The notes: generated by a model not told the origin, from the sequence alone. A stretch of 64,000 nucleotides of DNA from Campylobacter mucosalis (GCF_013372205.1 NZ_CP053831.1:930001-994000); one strand, 5' to 3'; counted from the first letter of the stretch, positions 1-8,638 are shown. Made by a program: numbers and translations.

Positions 1-1140
1 TTACCATAAATTCTCGCTTTCATAAGCCAAATGCAAGTTAAAAAGCTGTGAATGCTCAAAAACATCGTGCGTTCTAATGATACTCGCCCCATTTTCATAA
101 GCTTTTAAGTGTAGATAAAGTGAGCCAGAAAGCCTGTCTTTAACCTCGCTTTTGTGGTAGAAATTTATAACTGATTTTCTACTTGCACCAATTAAAAGTG
201 GGTAACCAAAATGCGTAAAATGCTCTAAATGCTTGATTAAAAGCATATTGTGCTGTGGGGTTTTACCAAAGCCAATGCCAACATCAAGGACTAAATTTTT
301 AGCCCCATCTGCAAGTGATTTTTCTATTTTTTCTTTAAAAAACTCATCAATCTGTGCGATTAAATCATCATAATGTGGAGCGTTTTGCATAGTTTTTGGG
401 TCATTTTGCATATGCATTAGGCAAAACTGGGCATCATATTTTTTAGCTAAATGAGCCAAATTTGGATTTGCCGTGATATCATTTATCATTTTAAAGCCGT
501 GATTTAGGGCGTATTCAAGGCAATACTCATCAAAGCTATCAAGGCTAAATTTCACCTTTTCGTGCAAATTTTGCCTACAAATTTCAGCCACGATATCCTT
601 TATTCGCCTAAACTCCTCATCACGCCCACAATACTCACTGCCGGGGCGACTAGAAACTCCGCCAAGGTCAATGTAGGTAGCACCTTGTTCTATCATTTTT
701 ATGGCTTTTTCTATACCACTTTTTGTATCAACACGGCTTGCCTCGTTAAAACTATCATCATTTATATTTAAAACACCCATAATTTCAGGTTTTTGTGGCT
801 TTTTAAAACTTAGAGCCAAAAAATCGGCTAAATTTTTAAGCCCAAAATCTTGCAGTTTCTCTTTTTTGGCTAATTTTTTTAGCTGTGCATTTGAGCCGAT
901 TAAAAGTGCGTCTGAAAGCATTTGACGCCCAAAAATCGTATCTTTATGCGTTACCAAATCAGCCCCAACGCTAAGCGCGTCTTGCTTTAAAATATTTGCT
1001 GCTGGGGATTTTATATCCTTAATGTAGATGAAATTTAGTGTTGATTTTTCACGCATTATATTCACACCAGCCGTGCTTGCAGCGATACTTTTGCAAATTT
1101 CATCAAAATTTGACTTCTCATTTATCTTATAAAATTTCAA
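1..1140 (-). CDS. folP: Dihydropteroate synthase
   Basis: Condenses p-aminobenzoate with dihydropterin pyrophosphate in folate synthesis, in the cytoplasm. The DHPS TIM barrel starts near residue 118 with EIMGVLNINDDSF, followed by YIDLGGVSSRPGS and DVGIGFGKT, with the closing LLIGASRKSVI that forms the pterin and sulfonamide site. About 110 residues precede the barrel, longer than E. coli FolP; I recall Campylobacter FolP being similarly long. The start is TTG at 1138-1140, overlapping the TGA of holB by 4 bases, so the two are translationally coupled. The stop TAA lies at bases 1-3, so the gene is complete. Confidence 0.93.
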   Translation of the reverse strand: MKFYKINEKSNFDEICKSIAASTAGVNIMREKSTLNFIYIKDIKSPAANILKQDALSVGADLVTHKDTIFGRQMLSDALLIGSNAQLKKLAKKEKLQDFGLKNLADFLALSFKKPQKPEIMGVLNINDDSFNEASRVDTKSGIEKAIKMIEQGATYIDLGGVSSRPGSEYCGRDEEFRRIKDIVAEICRQNLHEKVKFSLDSFDEYCLEYALNHGFKMINDITANPNLAHLAKKYDAQFCLMHMQNDPKTMQNAPHYDDLIAQIDEFFKEKIEKSLADGAKNLVLDVGIGFGKTPQHNMLLIKHLEHFTHFGYPLLIGASRKSVINFYHKSEVKDRLSGSLYLHLKAYENGASIIRTHDVFEHSQLFNLHLAYESENLW

Positions 1141-1757
1141 ACTCTGCCCTTTCTTAAAATCGTAAGCAAAAGCGGGGTTAGGATTTGTGGTGATTTTGCG
1201 TTTAGCTCTACTAGGCTTATTAGCTTATAAAAGTAGCTAAGCTCATCATCGCTAAATCTAAATCCAATCTCAAGTGCCTTAACTACGATATCTGATACAA
1301 GCTCTTTAAGCTCATTTTTGCCAAATTTATCAGATCTCTCTTGTGCTTCAATATTTTCTAAAAATTTGTAAATTTCAGCCATATCAAGCTGTTTTAAATT
1401 GATCTCAAGCGTCTTTCGTTGCTTTGGTTTTAGAAGATTTTCCAAAATAAGCCTTGAGCGAATAGTCTGCAAAAGCAAATTTTTACTTTGAGTTGCGATT
1501 AAAAAATAGATGTTTTTTGGTGGCTCTTCGATAATTTTCAGGAGAGAATTTTGTGCTTCAACTCGGTAGCTTTTTGACATTATTACAAGAAGTTTTGGGC
1601 TACTTTCTGCGATATATGCCTCTTTTATTACATCGTGAGCATTTTCTAGCAAAAACTCATCAGATATGAAAAATCTTAAACTAGATTGGTTAAATTTAGC
1701 CTCTAAATCTAGTTTAAGAGCGTCAAAGTCGTTTGTAATGACGATTTTACTCTGCAT
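1137..1757 (-). CDS. holB: DNA polymerase III delta-prime subunit (short form)
   Basis: Clamp-loader subunit. The central stretch AQNSLLKIIEEPP, then FLIATQ and LLQTIRSR, is the conserved delta-prime core with its SRC-like segment. At 206 residues it is well below E. coli HolB (334) and has no visible Walker A or zinc-finger cysteines, so it is a reduced version, as is usual in Campylobacter and Helicobacter. It sits between hobA (2-base gap) and folP (4-base overlap) in one minus-strand operon with lysC and rppH. Assignment rests on the motif and the neighbourhood of a replication-initiation gene. Confidence 0.85.
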   Translation of the reverse strand: MQSKIVITNDFDALKLDLEAKFNQSSLRFFISDEFLLENAHDVIKEAYIAESSPKLLVIMSKSYRVEAQNSLLKIIEEPPKNIYFLIATQSKNLLLQTIRSRLILENLLKPKQRKTLEINLKQLDMAEIYKFLENIEAQERSDKFGKNELKELVSDIVVKALEIGFRFSDDELSYFYKLISLVELNAKSPQILTPLLLTILRKGRV

Positions 1758-1759
1758 TT

Positions 1760-2299
1760 TTAAATCAAACTCGCTTGATTTAAAAGCACGGCATCGATAC
1801 TTTTATCAAATAGTTTAAAAAGTTGCATAAGCTTTATGTCTAAATTTTCATCATTTGAATTTAGTGATATGGAGTTGTGCATTTGCTCATCAAACAGCCA
1901 CATATAGCTATCTTCGCTGTTTTTGGCGATATTTGCACGTTTGTCAATATTTTTGCCAATATAAAAAAATACATATCCATTTGGAAAAGTAAGACTTAGC
2001 ATATCCTCAAGAAGTGAAATTTGCTCACTCGAGTTTATCTCATCTATATGTTGATAGAGTGCTTTTAGGCTCACAAAGGGCAGTAGCGGACGTGCGGCTG
2101 AGCGGTTTATGCGTTTTAATATATAGCTTTCAAACCAAGAGCGCTCCTCATCGGTGATGACTATAAAAACGCGACCCTCAAGCAGATATTTTAGCCTTGA
2201 AGAGAGTAGAGCTATCCACTCTACCCTAAACTCCTGCATTGTGGCGTTTAAGCCTTCTTTTATGATAGTGTCATTACTCCACTTTACAAAATCTTGCAT
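1760..2299 (-). CDS. hobA: DnaA initiator-associating protein HobA
   Basis: HobA is the epsilonproteobacterial functional counterpart of DiaA; as a tetramer it binds DnaA domain I and promotes orisome assembly at oriC. The 179-residue length, the opening MQDFVKWSNDTIIKEG and the central ITDEERSWFESYILKRINR fit the family. The ATG at 2297-2299 shares one base with the TAA of lysC (TAATG), so it is probably translated by re-initiation. Its presence is a strong taxonomic marker for Campylobacterota. Confidence 0.9.
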   Translation of the reverse strand: MQDFVKWSNDTIIKEGLNATMQEFRVEWIALLSSRLKYLLEGRVFIVITDEERSWFESYILKRINRSAARPLLPFVSLKALYQHIDEINSSEQISLLEDMLSLTFPNGYVFFYIGKNIDKRANIAKNSEDSYMWLFDEQMHNSISLNSNDENLDIKLMQLFKLFDKSIDAVLLNQASLI

Positions 2300-3498
2300 T
2301 ATTTATCTAACTCATACGCATCGTGTAATACGCGAACCGCGAGTTCTCCGTATTTTTGATCTACTATCATTGAAATTTTTATCTCGCTTGTTGAGATCAT
2401 TTGTATATTTATGCCCTCACGTGCTAGTGTCTCAAACGCCAAACACGCAACGCCACTATGGCTCTTCATACCAACGCCAACGACTGAAACCTTAACAATA
2501 GCGTCATCATACTCGACATTCTTTGCTACAGCTAACTCTTGCATAGTCTTTTTTGCAAGTTCAAGTTCATTTTGAGGCACAGTAAAGCCCAAATTTGTCG
2601 TGCCGTCTTGACCTACGTTTTGGATTATCATATCGACGTTTATATTTTTCTTTGCAAGTGCAGTGAAAATTTCAGCTGCAATGCCAGGTTTATCTACAAC
2701 GCCTCTTAAAGTTACTCTTGCTTGATTTTTATCTAGTGCTATACCGCTTACTAAAACCGCTTCCATATTATCCTCCTGTGTTATTAATGTTCCTTCGTTG
2801 TGGTTAAAACTACTTCTTGTAACGAGCTTTACGTTTAATTTTTTAGCCATCTCTACTGAGCGGTTTTGCAATACTTTTGCACCAGCACTTGCAAGTTCTA
2901 ACATCTCCTCATAGCTAATTTTCTCAAGCTTTTTAGCCTTTTTCTCAATTCTAGGATCAGTCGTATAAACGCCGTCAACATCAGTGAAAATTTCACACAA
3001 ATCAGCATTTAAAGCTCCTGCTAAAGCCACAGCCGAAAGGTCAGATCCGCCACGTCCAAGCGTAGTTATATCCCCACTCTCATCTATACCCTGAAAACCT
3101 GCCACAACTACTATTTTACCAGCTCTTAGCTCATCTTTTATGCGCGCGGTGTCTATCTTTTCTATCCTTGCTTTTGTATGGACACTATCGGTTTTTATAC
3201 CAGCCATAGCACCAGTTAGCCCTACACATTCGTAGCCTTTAGCATTTAATGCGATCGTCAAAATAGCCGTCGTAACCTGCTCTCCGGAGCTAAGAAGCAT
3301 ATCCATAGCTATGCCGTCTGGCTGCTTTGAGAAGTGTTCGCCATACTCTACGAGCTGGTTTGTCACGCCACTCATCGCAGATACGACAACTACAACATCC
3401 GCTCCAGTTTTTTTAGTCTCTATGACACGCTCTGCTACTGCCTCAATGCGTTCAAGTGTGCCTACACTTGTTCCGCCGAATTTTTGAACAATCAGCAT
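2299..3498 (-). CDS. lysC: Aspartate kinase
   Basis: Phosphorylates aspartate, the first step towards lysine, diaminopimelate, threonine and methionine. The N-terminal kinase motif KFGGTSVGTLERI is at residues 5-17 and the catalytic and regulatory pattern TTLGRGGSDLSAVALA follows. Two ACT repeats fill the last 140 residues (GVVDKPGIAAEIF and GMKSHSGVACLAF), which indicates allosteric feedback control. The 399-residue length is that of a monofunctional LysC. It overlaps rppH and hobA by one base each. Confidence 0.95.
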   Translation of the reverse strand: MLIVQKFGGTSVGTLERIEAVAERVIETKKTGADVVVVVSAMSGVTNQLVEYGEHFSKQPDGIAMDMLLSSGEQVTTAILTIALNAKGYECVGLTGAMAGIKTDSVHTKARIEKIDTARIKDELRAGKIVVVAGFQGIDESGDITTLGRGGSDLSAVALAGALNADLCEIFTDVDGVYTTDPRIEKKAKKLEKISYEEMLELASAGAKVLQNRSVEMAKKLNVKLVTRSSFNHNEGTLITQEDNMEAVLVSGIALDKNQARVTLRGVVDKPGIAAEIFTALAKKNINVDMIIQNVGQDGTTNLGFTVPQNELELAKKTMQELAVAKNVEYDDAIVKVSVVGVGMKSHSGVACLAFETLAREGINIQMISTSEIKISMIVDQKYGELAVRVLHDAYELDK

Positions 3499-3962
3499 TA
3501 AAAGTACCCCTTTTCTTTAAAATAATTTAAAACTTTTGTATAAATTGGCTTTTTAAAATGGTTTATCTCATCAAAAATACTGCTATAAGTTAAAAATTTA
3601 TACTCGCTAAATTCAGGATGTGTCGTGTTTAAATTTATCCTAGCATTTGGCTTTAAACGCACCAAAAAATACTTCTGGGTCTGCCCGTCAAACGGATACA
3701 TCTTCTTACTCGCTCCATTTGGAAAGTCGTAGCTAAGCCACTGGGGATACTCATCAAGAATTTCTATCTCATCAGTTCCAATCTCCTCATTTAGCTCACG
3801 CAACAAAGCAGTCTTTGGCTCCTCGCCCTCATCAATGCCACCTTGCGGAAACTGCCAAACTCCGTCCAAATCAACCCTGTTTGCTACGAAAATTTCGCAT
3901 TTAAAAGGGTATTTTGACGAGAGTATTACTGCTGAAACATTTGGTCTATATTTTTTTTGCAT
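3498..3962 (-). CDS. rppH: RNA pyrophosphohydrolase (Nudix)
   Basis: Removes pyrophosphate from the 5' triphosphate end of mRNA, starting decay; the same family was earlier named NudH/IalA. The Nudix box runs from GGIDEGEEP through RELNEEIG (about residues 42-63), with all acidic metal ligands present, and MQKKYRPNVSAVILS is the usual N-terminus. It is first in the minus-strand operon rppH-lysC-hobA-holB-folP. The upstream bases carry two GCTAAAAT copies that could serve as -10 elements on the minus strand. Confidence 0.92.
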   Translation of the reverse strand: MQKKYRPNVSAVILSSKYPFKCEIFVANRVDLDGVWQFPQGGIDEGEEPKTALLRELNEEIGTDEIEILDEYPQWLSYDFPNGASKKMYPFDGQTQKYFLVRLKPNARINLNTTHPEFSEYKFLTYSSIFDEINHFKKPIYTKVLNYFKEKGYF

Positions 3963-4015
3963 TGTTTAACCCTAAAATTTTAGCTTGATTTTAGCCAAAA
4001 AGAGTTTATATGGCG

Positions 4016-4046
4016 TTTAAATTTGGGCATTTATGCTAAAATTGCC
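4016..4046. repeat. Direct repeat, copy 1, upstream of toxin-antitoxin pair
   Basis: The core TTAAATTTGGGCATTTAT is identical to bases 4598-4615. After it both copies read [G/A]CTAA and end in TTGCC, with two extra A here. In copy 2 this is the 3' end of the 4598-5473 gene. Read on the minus strand, copy 1 also encodes SINAQI and stop, so it looks like a duplicated gene end. The extra AA creates a TAAAAT that could act as an extended -10 for the antitoxin. Confidence 0.75.
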
Positions 4047-4116
4047 GGGTTGTTTTTATAAATTAGGGGCGTTTAAATTTACAAGTGATAAAATAGGCGA
4101 TTTATAAGGGGTTAAA

Positions 4117-4317
4117 ATGCAAGTGATCTTAAATAATGTAAGTAGTGAAATTTTAGCGGTTTTAGAGAGTTTAAAAGCATTAAGTCCAAATTTGGAGATA
4201 AAAAAGAAGAAAGAACTTCCTATTTCTGGGCTTGATAAGGCAATTGATGAGTTTAAAAAAGGCGATGTTATAGAGTGTAAAAATTTTAAAGATTATCAAA
4301 AAAAAATGAGAAGTTAA
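4117..4317 (+). CDS. Type II antitoxin, probable partner of YafQ-type toxin
   Basis: A 66-residue, lysine-rich protein ending GLDKAIDEFKKGDVI...KDYQKKM, the kind of C-terminal tail with which RelB/DinJ-class antitoxins wrap their toxin. The N-terminal half has no clear DNA-binding motif that I can name. It has a good ribosome site (AAGGGG, 7 bases before the ATG) and lies 3 bases before the toxin. Expected role: neutralises the mRNA interferase and represses its own promoter. Family assignment is by position and tail pattern rather than by a recognised domain. Confidence 0.72.
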   Translation: MQVILNNVSSEILAVLESLKALSPNLEIKKKKELPISGLDKAIDEFKKGDVIECKNFKDYQKKMRS

Positions 4318-4320
4318 AAA

Positions 4321-4587
4321 GTGTATAAAATCGTAACTTCAAAAAGATACAAAATACAATTTAAAAAACAATCCACACAAAATCAAGATTTAATTGACGA
4401 AGTGGTTTTTAAACTTGCTAACGGCGAAACGTTGGAGCAAAAACACAAGGATCACCAGCTTAAAGGCAAATATAAAGATTTCAGAGAGTGCCATATCAAG
4501 CCTGATTTGTTGCTGGTGTATAAAATAGATAACGGTGTTTTGGCTCTTTATTTAATGCAAGTTGGCAGCCACAGCGATCTGTTTTAA
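4321..4587 (+). CDS. YafQ/RelE-family mRNA interferase toxin
   Basis: An 88-residue RelE-superfamily toxin. The pattern HKDHQLKGKYKDFRECHI then PDLLLVYK and C-terminal GSHSDLF is typical of the YafQ group, whose histidines and final phenylalanine take part in ribosome-dependent mRNA cleavage. All these residues are present, so it looks active. Translation starts at GTG, 3 bases after the antitoxin stop; the ribosome site lies in the antitoxin's last codons. The pair is bracketed by a direct repeat (4016-4046 and 4598-4625), which suggests it arrived as a small cassette. Confidence 0.88.
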   Translation: MYKIVTSKRYKIQFKKQSTQNQDLIDEVVFKLANGETLEQKHKDHQLKGKYKDFRECHIKPDLLLVYKIDNGVLALYLMQVGSHSDLF

Positions 4588-4597
4588 GTAGCTAAAC

Positions 4598-4625
4598 TTA
4601 AATTTGGGCATTTATACTAATTGCC
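4598..4625. repeat. Direct repeat, copy 2, downstream of toxin-antitoxin pair
   Basis: Matches copy 1 (4016-4046) with one substitution and a two-base gap. It encodes the last codons (SINAQI, stop) of the minus-strand gene 4598-5473. The arrangement resembles an insertion at a gene 3' end that restored the end while leaving a displaced copy on the far side. Confidence 0.72.
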
Positions 4626-5473
4626 ATATTTTTTGCCATTTCGTCCTCATCTAAATAAAATTTCTTATCATTTTCGTATGGTTTTGTAATTATACTTTTT
4701 GCCACATCGTGAGTTAAAATGGTGTTTAAAAGCTCTAATTCGCCCTGAAATTTCAAATAAAGCTTTGGCTTGTAGTCTAAATTTTGCCTTTGCCATTTTG
4801 CAAAATCGGCACTAAAATTTTTATAATCTAGCAGGGCAAAATCATCAAAGTCAAAATGTAAAGCCATAGCATAAAATCCGTGCACAGCGGCGATTTTATC
4901 ATATTCATTTATATCAATTCTTAAAATACCAGCGCAAATTTCTTTAAAACTCTCGCTTAAAATTTCAGCGTCCTTTTCATAAATTCCAAGCAAAAATCTC
5001 ACAGCACTTCTCTCCCAAAGCGGTTTTTTGCTACCCACAAATTTCACAGCCTTTGGCACGGCATAATCTAAAATTTTCTCATCCTTATACCAAAGCCCCA
5101 TAAAAAGGTTACAAAACGCAAGATAAAAAGGATAGCCGTTTTTACAAATCCCAAGTTCGTGCGGTAAAATACGCGAAATCACGCCCAAATCATTGCAATA
5201 AAACGAGCGAAAAATCGCAAAGGTGTTCATACAGTGATCATATCCGCCAGAACAGCTAGGCATTAGCAAAAATCTATTTGCCTGATAGATAAGATCTAAG
5301 TGTTTTTCGTAATCATTAGTGCTAAAACACTCGTCCGTCCAGCTTTTATCAAGCCCTATAATGCTATAACTCATCGCCTTAATTAAGCTTTGTAAAAACA
5401 AAACCCTATCGCCGCCACTCTTTTTTAAATACTCGTTAAAATTCTCTTTTATCTCGTCTAAATACTTACTCAT
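4598..5473 (-). CDS. Conserved hypothetical protein, cytoplasmic, coupled to murI
   Basis: I do not recognise the family. The 291-residue product has no signal peptide or membrane segment, is probably mostly helical, and has a distinctive central stretch PSCSGGYDHCMNTFAIF with two cysteines, then several aromatic-rich segments (FYLAFCNLFMGLWYKDE). Its layout loosely recalls all-helical immunity proteins of polymorphic toxin systems, but I see no toxin partner and do not claim that. ATG overlaps the TGA of murI by 4 bases, so it is co-translated with murI. Its 3' end supplies the repeat that flanks the toxin-antitoxin cassette. Confidence 0.75.
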   Translation of the reverse strand: MSKYLDEIKENFNEYLKKSGGDRVLFLQSLIKAMSYSIIGLDKSWTDECFSTNDYEKHLDLIYQANRFLLMPSCSGGYDHCMNTFAIFRSFYCNDLGVISRILPHELGICKNGYPFYLAFCNLFMGLWYKDEKILDYAVPKAVKFVGSKKPLWERSAVRFLLGIYEKDAEILSESFKEICAGILRIDINEYDKIAAVHGFYAMALHFDFDDFALLDYKNFSADFAKWQRQNLDYKPKLYLKFQGELELLNTILTHDVAKSIITKPYENDKKFYLDEDEMAKNMAISINAQI

Positions 5474-6234
5474 TTTATCCCTCTCATCGCTTCAAGTCTT
5501 GCTAAAAGCGTGGCGATTTTTTCGTCTTTCTCGCACTTTTCATACGAGCAAAAGTAGCTTATTTTATTTTCGCCCTGCCCTGTTTTTATAGCTGGTAAAA
5601 TTTCACTCAAACGCCTTAAAGTGCCGTCAATCCCATCAATAAACACCACATTTTTTGGCAAAATTTCACGCATTGTGTCCTTAAAATAGTTAAAATGCGT
5701 GCAACCAAGCACAAGTGAGCCATACTCTTTTAAATCAAACCTATTAAGCTCACGCTCTAAGTATTCACGCACATTTTGGCTATTAAACTCTAAATTTTCA
5801 GCAAACTCTACAAGCCCCGGCAGTGCTAGTTTTGCCACCCTTTCGTGAGCGTTTAAGGTAGTTAAAAGATTATCAAGCTTAATGCCGTTTATCGTAGCAT
5901 TTGTGGCGGTAAGTATGCAGTTTGTAGATGTTTTTAGTGCTTGTTTTACCGCTGGTTCCATTCCGATTATTGGCACGTCTAAATTTGCTCTAAGCTTGGC
6001 TACGGCGGCACTAGTTGCGGTGTTACAGGCAATGATAATGGCTTTAACATTTAAAGAGGCTAGAAACTCACACGCTCTAAGCGAAAGTGCCGTGATTTGC
6101 TCTACGCTTTTTACGCCGTAAGGGACATTTTTTGTATCAGCAAAATAGATAAACTCACAGCCATTAAATCTATGTAATGCCTCGTTTAAAACGCTAAGTC
6201 CGCCAAAACCAGAGTCAAAAAAAGCCACTTTCAT
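5470..6234 (-). CDS. murI: Glutamate racemase
   Basis: Makes D-glutamate for peptidoglycan. N-terminal KVAFFDSGFGGLSVL and the two catalytic cysteine motifs IIACNTATSAA and LVLGCTHFNYF are all present. The open frame runs upstream to 6261, but I place the start at ATG 6232-6234: an AAGGA lies 8 bases before it and the family begins at MKVAFFDSG. It is divergent from xerH across 75 bases and coupled to the unknown gene downstream. Confidence 0.94.
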   Translation of the reverse strand: MKVAFFDSGFGGLSVLNEALHRFNGCEFIYFADTKNVPYGVKSVEQITALSLRACEFLASLNVKAIIIACNTATSAAVAKLRANLDVPIIGMEPAVKQALKTSTNCILTATNATINGIKLDNLLTTLNAHERVAKLALPGLVEFAENLEFNSQNVREYLERELNRFDLKEYGSLVLGCTHFNYFKDTMREILPKNVVFIDGIDGTLRRLSEILPAIKTGQGENKISYFCSYEKCEKDEKIATLLARLEAMRGIK

Positions 6235-6280
6235 CGCCAAAATCCTTAAAATAAAAAGCAAAATTATATAAATTTATAGC

Positions 6281-6286
6281 TATAAT
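6281..6286 (+). promoter_or_regulatory. Putative -10 element for xerH
   Basis: A perfect TATAAT lies 23 bases before the TTG start of xerH, in the AT-rich divergent region with murI, with AAAGGA at 6298-6303 as ribosome site. Campylobacter sigma-70 promoters usually lack a -35 box, and none is seen. Confidence 0.45.
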
Positions 6287-6309
6287 CTGCCTAAAATAAA
6301 GGACAAAAT

Positions 6310-7371
6310 TTGAAATACCCACTTGATAACAAAGAAACGTTTGAGCTTTCGCTACTTTTTTGGCTCACTCGCTATGTGAAATTTAAGCTTAGCTCTCTTT
6401 CAAATAAAGAGCTTAGAAATCCACAAATTCTAGCTTCTGTAAATTATCAACTAAACAAACAAGTAAGCAATATTGATACACTTGACGGACTTGTAAAAAT
6501 GGCTAGAAACGCTGGACTTACCGGCATAAACACATATTTTAATCCGCTTAAAAAGATTTATGAAACGCTCTGTTTTTATGGTCTTTCTAGCCTTAAAGAG
6601 ATTGATGAGGAGCTTCTTAGTGAAATTTTAGCCAGTGTCACAGGTGGGCTAAGTGACGCAAGTAAGAAAAACTACCGAATTTCAGTGATTAACTTTTTTG
6701 CGTTTTTGGATAAACAAAACGAAGAGGACGGCAAATCTCACGTCTTTGACATTGAGCTTAAAAATTGGGGTGGCGTTAGTGGCAACAGAGGACAAAAACT
6801 ACCTGAATTTATGAGCGAAGATGAAGTTAAGCGATTTTTGACAGCTATTGACGAGGCTGATTTTAAGAGTAATGAAAATCGCAATAAGTTAATAATCAAA
6901 CTCATCATTTTCACTGGAATTCGCGTGAGTGAAGCTCTAAATTTAAAGCGAAAAGATATAACCGAAGACGGCGATTTATACGTTATACGCATACGTGGCA
7001 AGGGCAATAAATATAGAATAGTAATGATAAAACGCCATTTAATTGAGAAATTTTTAGACGCAATAGCAATAAGCTATATCAATAAAGAGGGCTATCTTTT
7101 TATTAACAAAAAGGGCGAAAGGCTAACCCAAGCTTACGTTAGCCGAATAGTAGAGCAGATACTATTTAAGGCTGGAATTCGTAAAGAAAAAAATGGTGCC
7201 CATATGCTTCGTCACACCTTTGCAACAATGCTTTATAAAAAACAAAAAGACATCGTGCTGGTGCAAGAAGCACTCGGACACGCTAGTTTAAACACGTCTA
7301 GAATTTACACCCATTTTGATAATGATAAACTAAAATTAGCCGCGAAAGTAGCAGAGGATTTAAGCGAGTAA
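6310..7371 (+). CDS. xerH: Tyrosine recombinase XerH (chromosome dimer resolution)
   Basis: The single Xer recombinase of epsilonproteobacteria, which acts alone on difH to resolve chromosome dimers. The catalytic set is visible: Arg in FTGIRVSEALNLKRK (about 204), HMLRHTFATML (about 298-302), the LGHAS histidine, and nucleophile Tyr in SRIYTHF (about 333). The N-terminal 150 residues form the core-binding domain. Start is TTG at 6310-6312 after AAAGGA; N-terminus MKYPLDNKETFE. The 353-residue length is longer than XerC/D, as expected for XerH. A dif-like inverted repeat lies just downstream. Confidence 0.92.
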   Translation: MKYPLDNKETFELSLLFWLTRYVKFKLSSLSNKELRNPQILASVNYQLNKQVSNIDTLDGLVKMARNAGLTGINTYFNPLKKIYETLCFYGLSSLKEIDEELLSEILASVTGGLSDASKKNYRISVINFFAFLDKQNEEDGKSHVFDIELKNWGGVSGNRGQKLPEFMSEDEVKRFLTAIDEADFKSNENRNKLIIKLIIFTGIRVSEALNLKRKDITEDGDLYVIRIRGKGNKYRIVMIKRHLIEKFLDAIAISYINKEGYLFINKKGERLTQAYVSRIVEQILFKAGIRKEKNGAHMLRHTFATMLYKKQKDIVLVQEALGHASLNTSRIYTHFDNDKLKLAAKVAEDLSE

Positions 7372-7420
7372 ATTACATAAAATATTACATAAAATTTTAC
7401 AAACTATGTAAGTTTAAAAG
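7372..7420. other. Candidate difH recombination site
   Basis: Directly after xerH there is a tandem 12-base repeat (ATTACATAAAAT at 7372-7383 and 7384-7395), and TTACATA (7385-7391) is repeated inverted as TATGTAA (7405-7411). dif sites are AT-rich with inverted arms, and I recall epsilonproteobacterial difH sites lying beside xerH. I cannot align it to a reference difH here, and the 13-base spacing is larger than the 6-base core of classical dif, so the exact limits are uncertain. Confidence 0.35.
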
Positions 7421-7474
7421 CTTTATAAGTGAGTTTTAAATACAATCCCATTTATTAAAATTTTGGAGAATTTT

Positions 7475-8638
7475 TTGTCTGCTGATAAATATCTTTTTTA
7501 TCTTAGTATCGCTCTTTTGGGCGTTAGCGTTGTATTTTCTTTATCGCTTCCTGTTTTTACGGTGCTTTATTTTAACTACGACGAGTATCATTTTTTTATC
7601 AGACAAAGCATAGTCGTTTTAGTTGGGATCATCTTAATGTGGCTTATATCGCAACTAAATCCAGATAGAGCGTTTAAGTGGCTTGGATTTGGACTGTTTT
7701 TCTTTTGCTTAGTTGCTATGGGGCTTATGCATATTTTACCAGCATCTATGGTCACAGAAGCTGGTGGTGCACGTCGTTGGATACGTTTGCCTGGGTTTTC
7801 ATTGGCACCGGTTGAGTTTTTTAAAATAGGCTTTATCTACTTTTTGGCGTGGAGTTTTGCTAGAAAAATAGACGAAGGTCACAAGAAAAGCATAAGCGAA
7901 GAGCTTAAAATTTTAACACCATATTTGCTACTATTTTTGGTTGTCGTATATTTAATAGCAGTAATGCAAAATGACCTTGGTCAGGTTGTGGTATTAGCAC
8001 TTACTCTTGTTACGATGGCACTTTTTGCTGGGACGAGTATGAGAATTTTTGCTATGGGGATACTTTGTGCCTCCATACTAGCATTCTTAGCAATCATAAG
8101 CTCAGAACACCGTATAACACGTATAAAATCTTGGTGGGGAAATGTCCAAGATATGGTTCTTTCACTGCTTCCAAAAAGCTGGGAGAGTGTTTTAAGAGTT
8201 GCTGACGCCCCAGAGCCGTATCAAATTTCACACTCACTAAACGCGATAAAACACGGCGATATGTTTGGTCAAGGGCTTGGTGCTGGAATTTTCAAGCTTG
8301 GCTTCTTAAGCGAGGTTCACACCGACTTTGTATTAGCAGGGATAGCCGAAGAGATCGGTGTTTTTGGAATTTTGTGTATCGTTGTTTTGATACTTTGTTT
8401 GCTTTTTAGGATATTTAGAATTTCAGCTAGAAGTGAAAATAAGGTCTATCATCTTTTCTCGCTCGGAGTTGGGCTTATTATCTCATTTTCATTTTTAATG
8501 AATAGCTACGGCATAACATCAATAACCCCTATAAAAGGTATCGCCGTTCCATTTTTAAGCTATGGCGGAAGCTCTATTTTAGCAGTTTGCATAAGTATCG
8601 GAATGGTTTTAATGGTTAGTAAAAAGGCAAAATTATGA
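7475..8638 (+). CDS. ftsW: FtsW/RodA-family SEDS peptidoglycan glycosyltransferase (FtsW)
   Basis: Polytopic membrane protein of septal wall synthesis. About ten hydrophobic segments are visible, with the SEDS C-terminal signature IAVPFLSYGGSSILA. Placement directly upstream of murG supports FtsW rather than RodA. The frame is open from a TTG at 7463, but GGAGAA at 7465-7470 is a ribosome site for the TTG at 7475-7477 (MSADKYLFY), which I use. The stop overlaps murG by 4 bases (ATGA). Confidence 0.92.
   Translation: MSADKYLFYLSIALLGVSVVFSLSLPVFTVLYFNYDEYHFFIRQSIVVLVGIILMWLISQLNPDRAFKWLGFGLFFFCLVAMGLMHILPASMVTEAGGARRWIRLPGFSLAPVEFFKIGFIYFLAWSFARKIDEGHKKSISEELKILTPYLLLFLVVVYLIAVMQNDLGQVVVLALTLVTMALFAGTSMRIFAMGILCASILAFLAIISSEHRITRIKSWWGNVQDMVLSLLPKSWESVLRVADAPEPYQISHSLNAIKHGDMFGQGLGAGIFKLGFLSEVHTDFVLAGIAEEIGVFGILCIVVLILCLLFRIFRISARSENKVYHLFSLGVGLIISFSFLMNSYGITSITPIKGIAVPFLSYGGSSILAVCISIGMVLMVSKKAKL

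Noticed and set aside
4598-5473. Immunity protein of a toxin system
   Set aside because: Only a vague all-helical resemblance, no toxin partner and tight coupling to murI; left as hypothetical.
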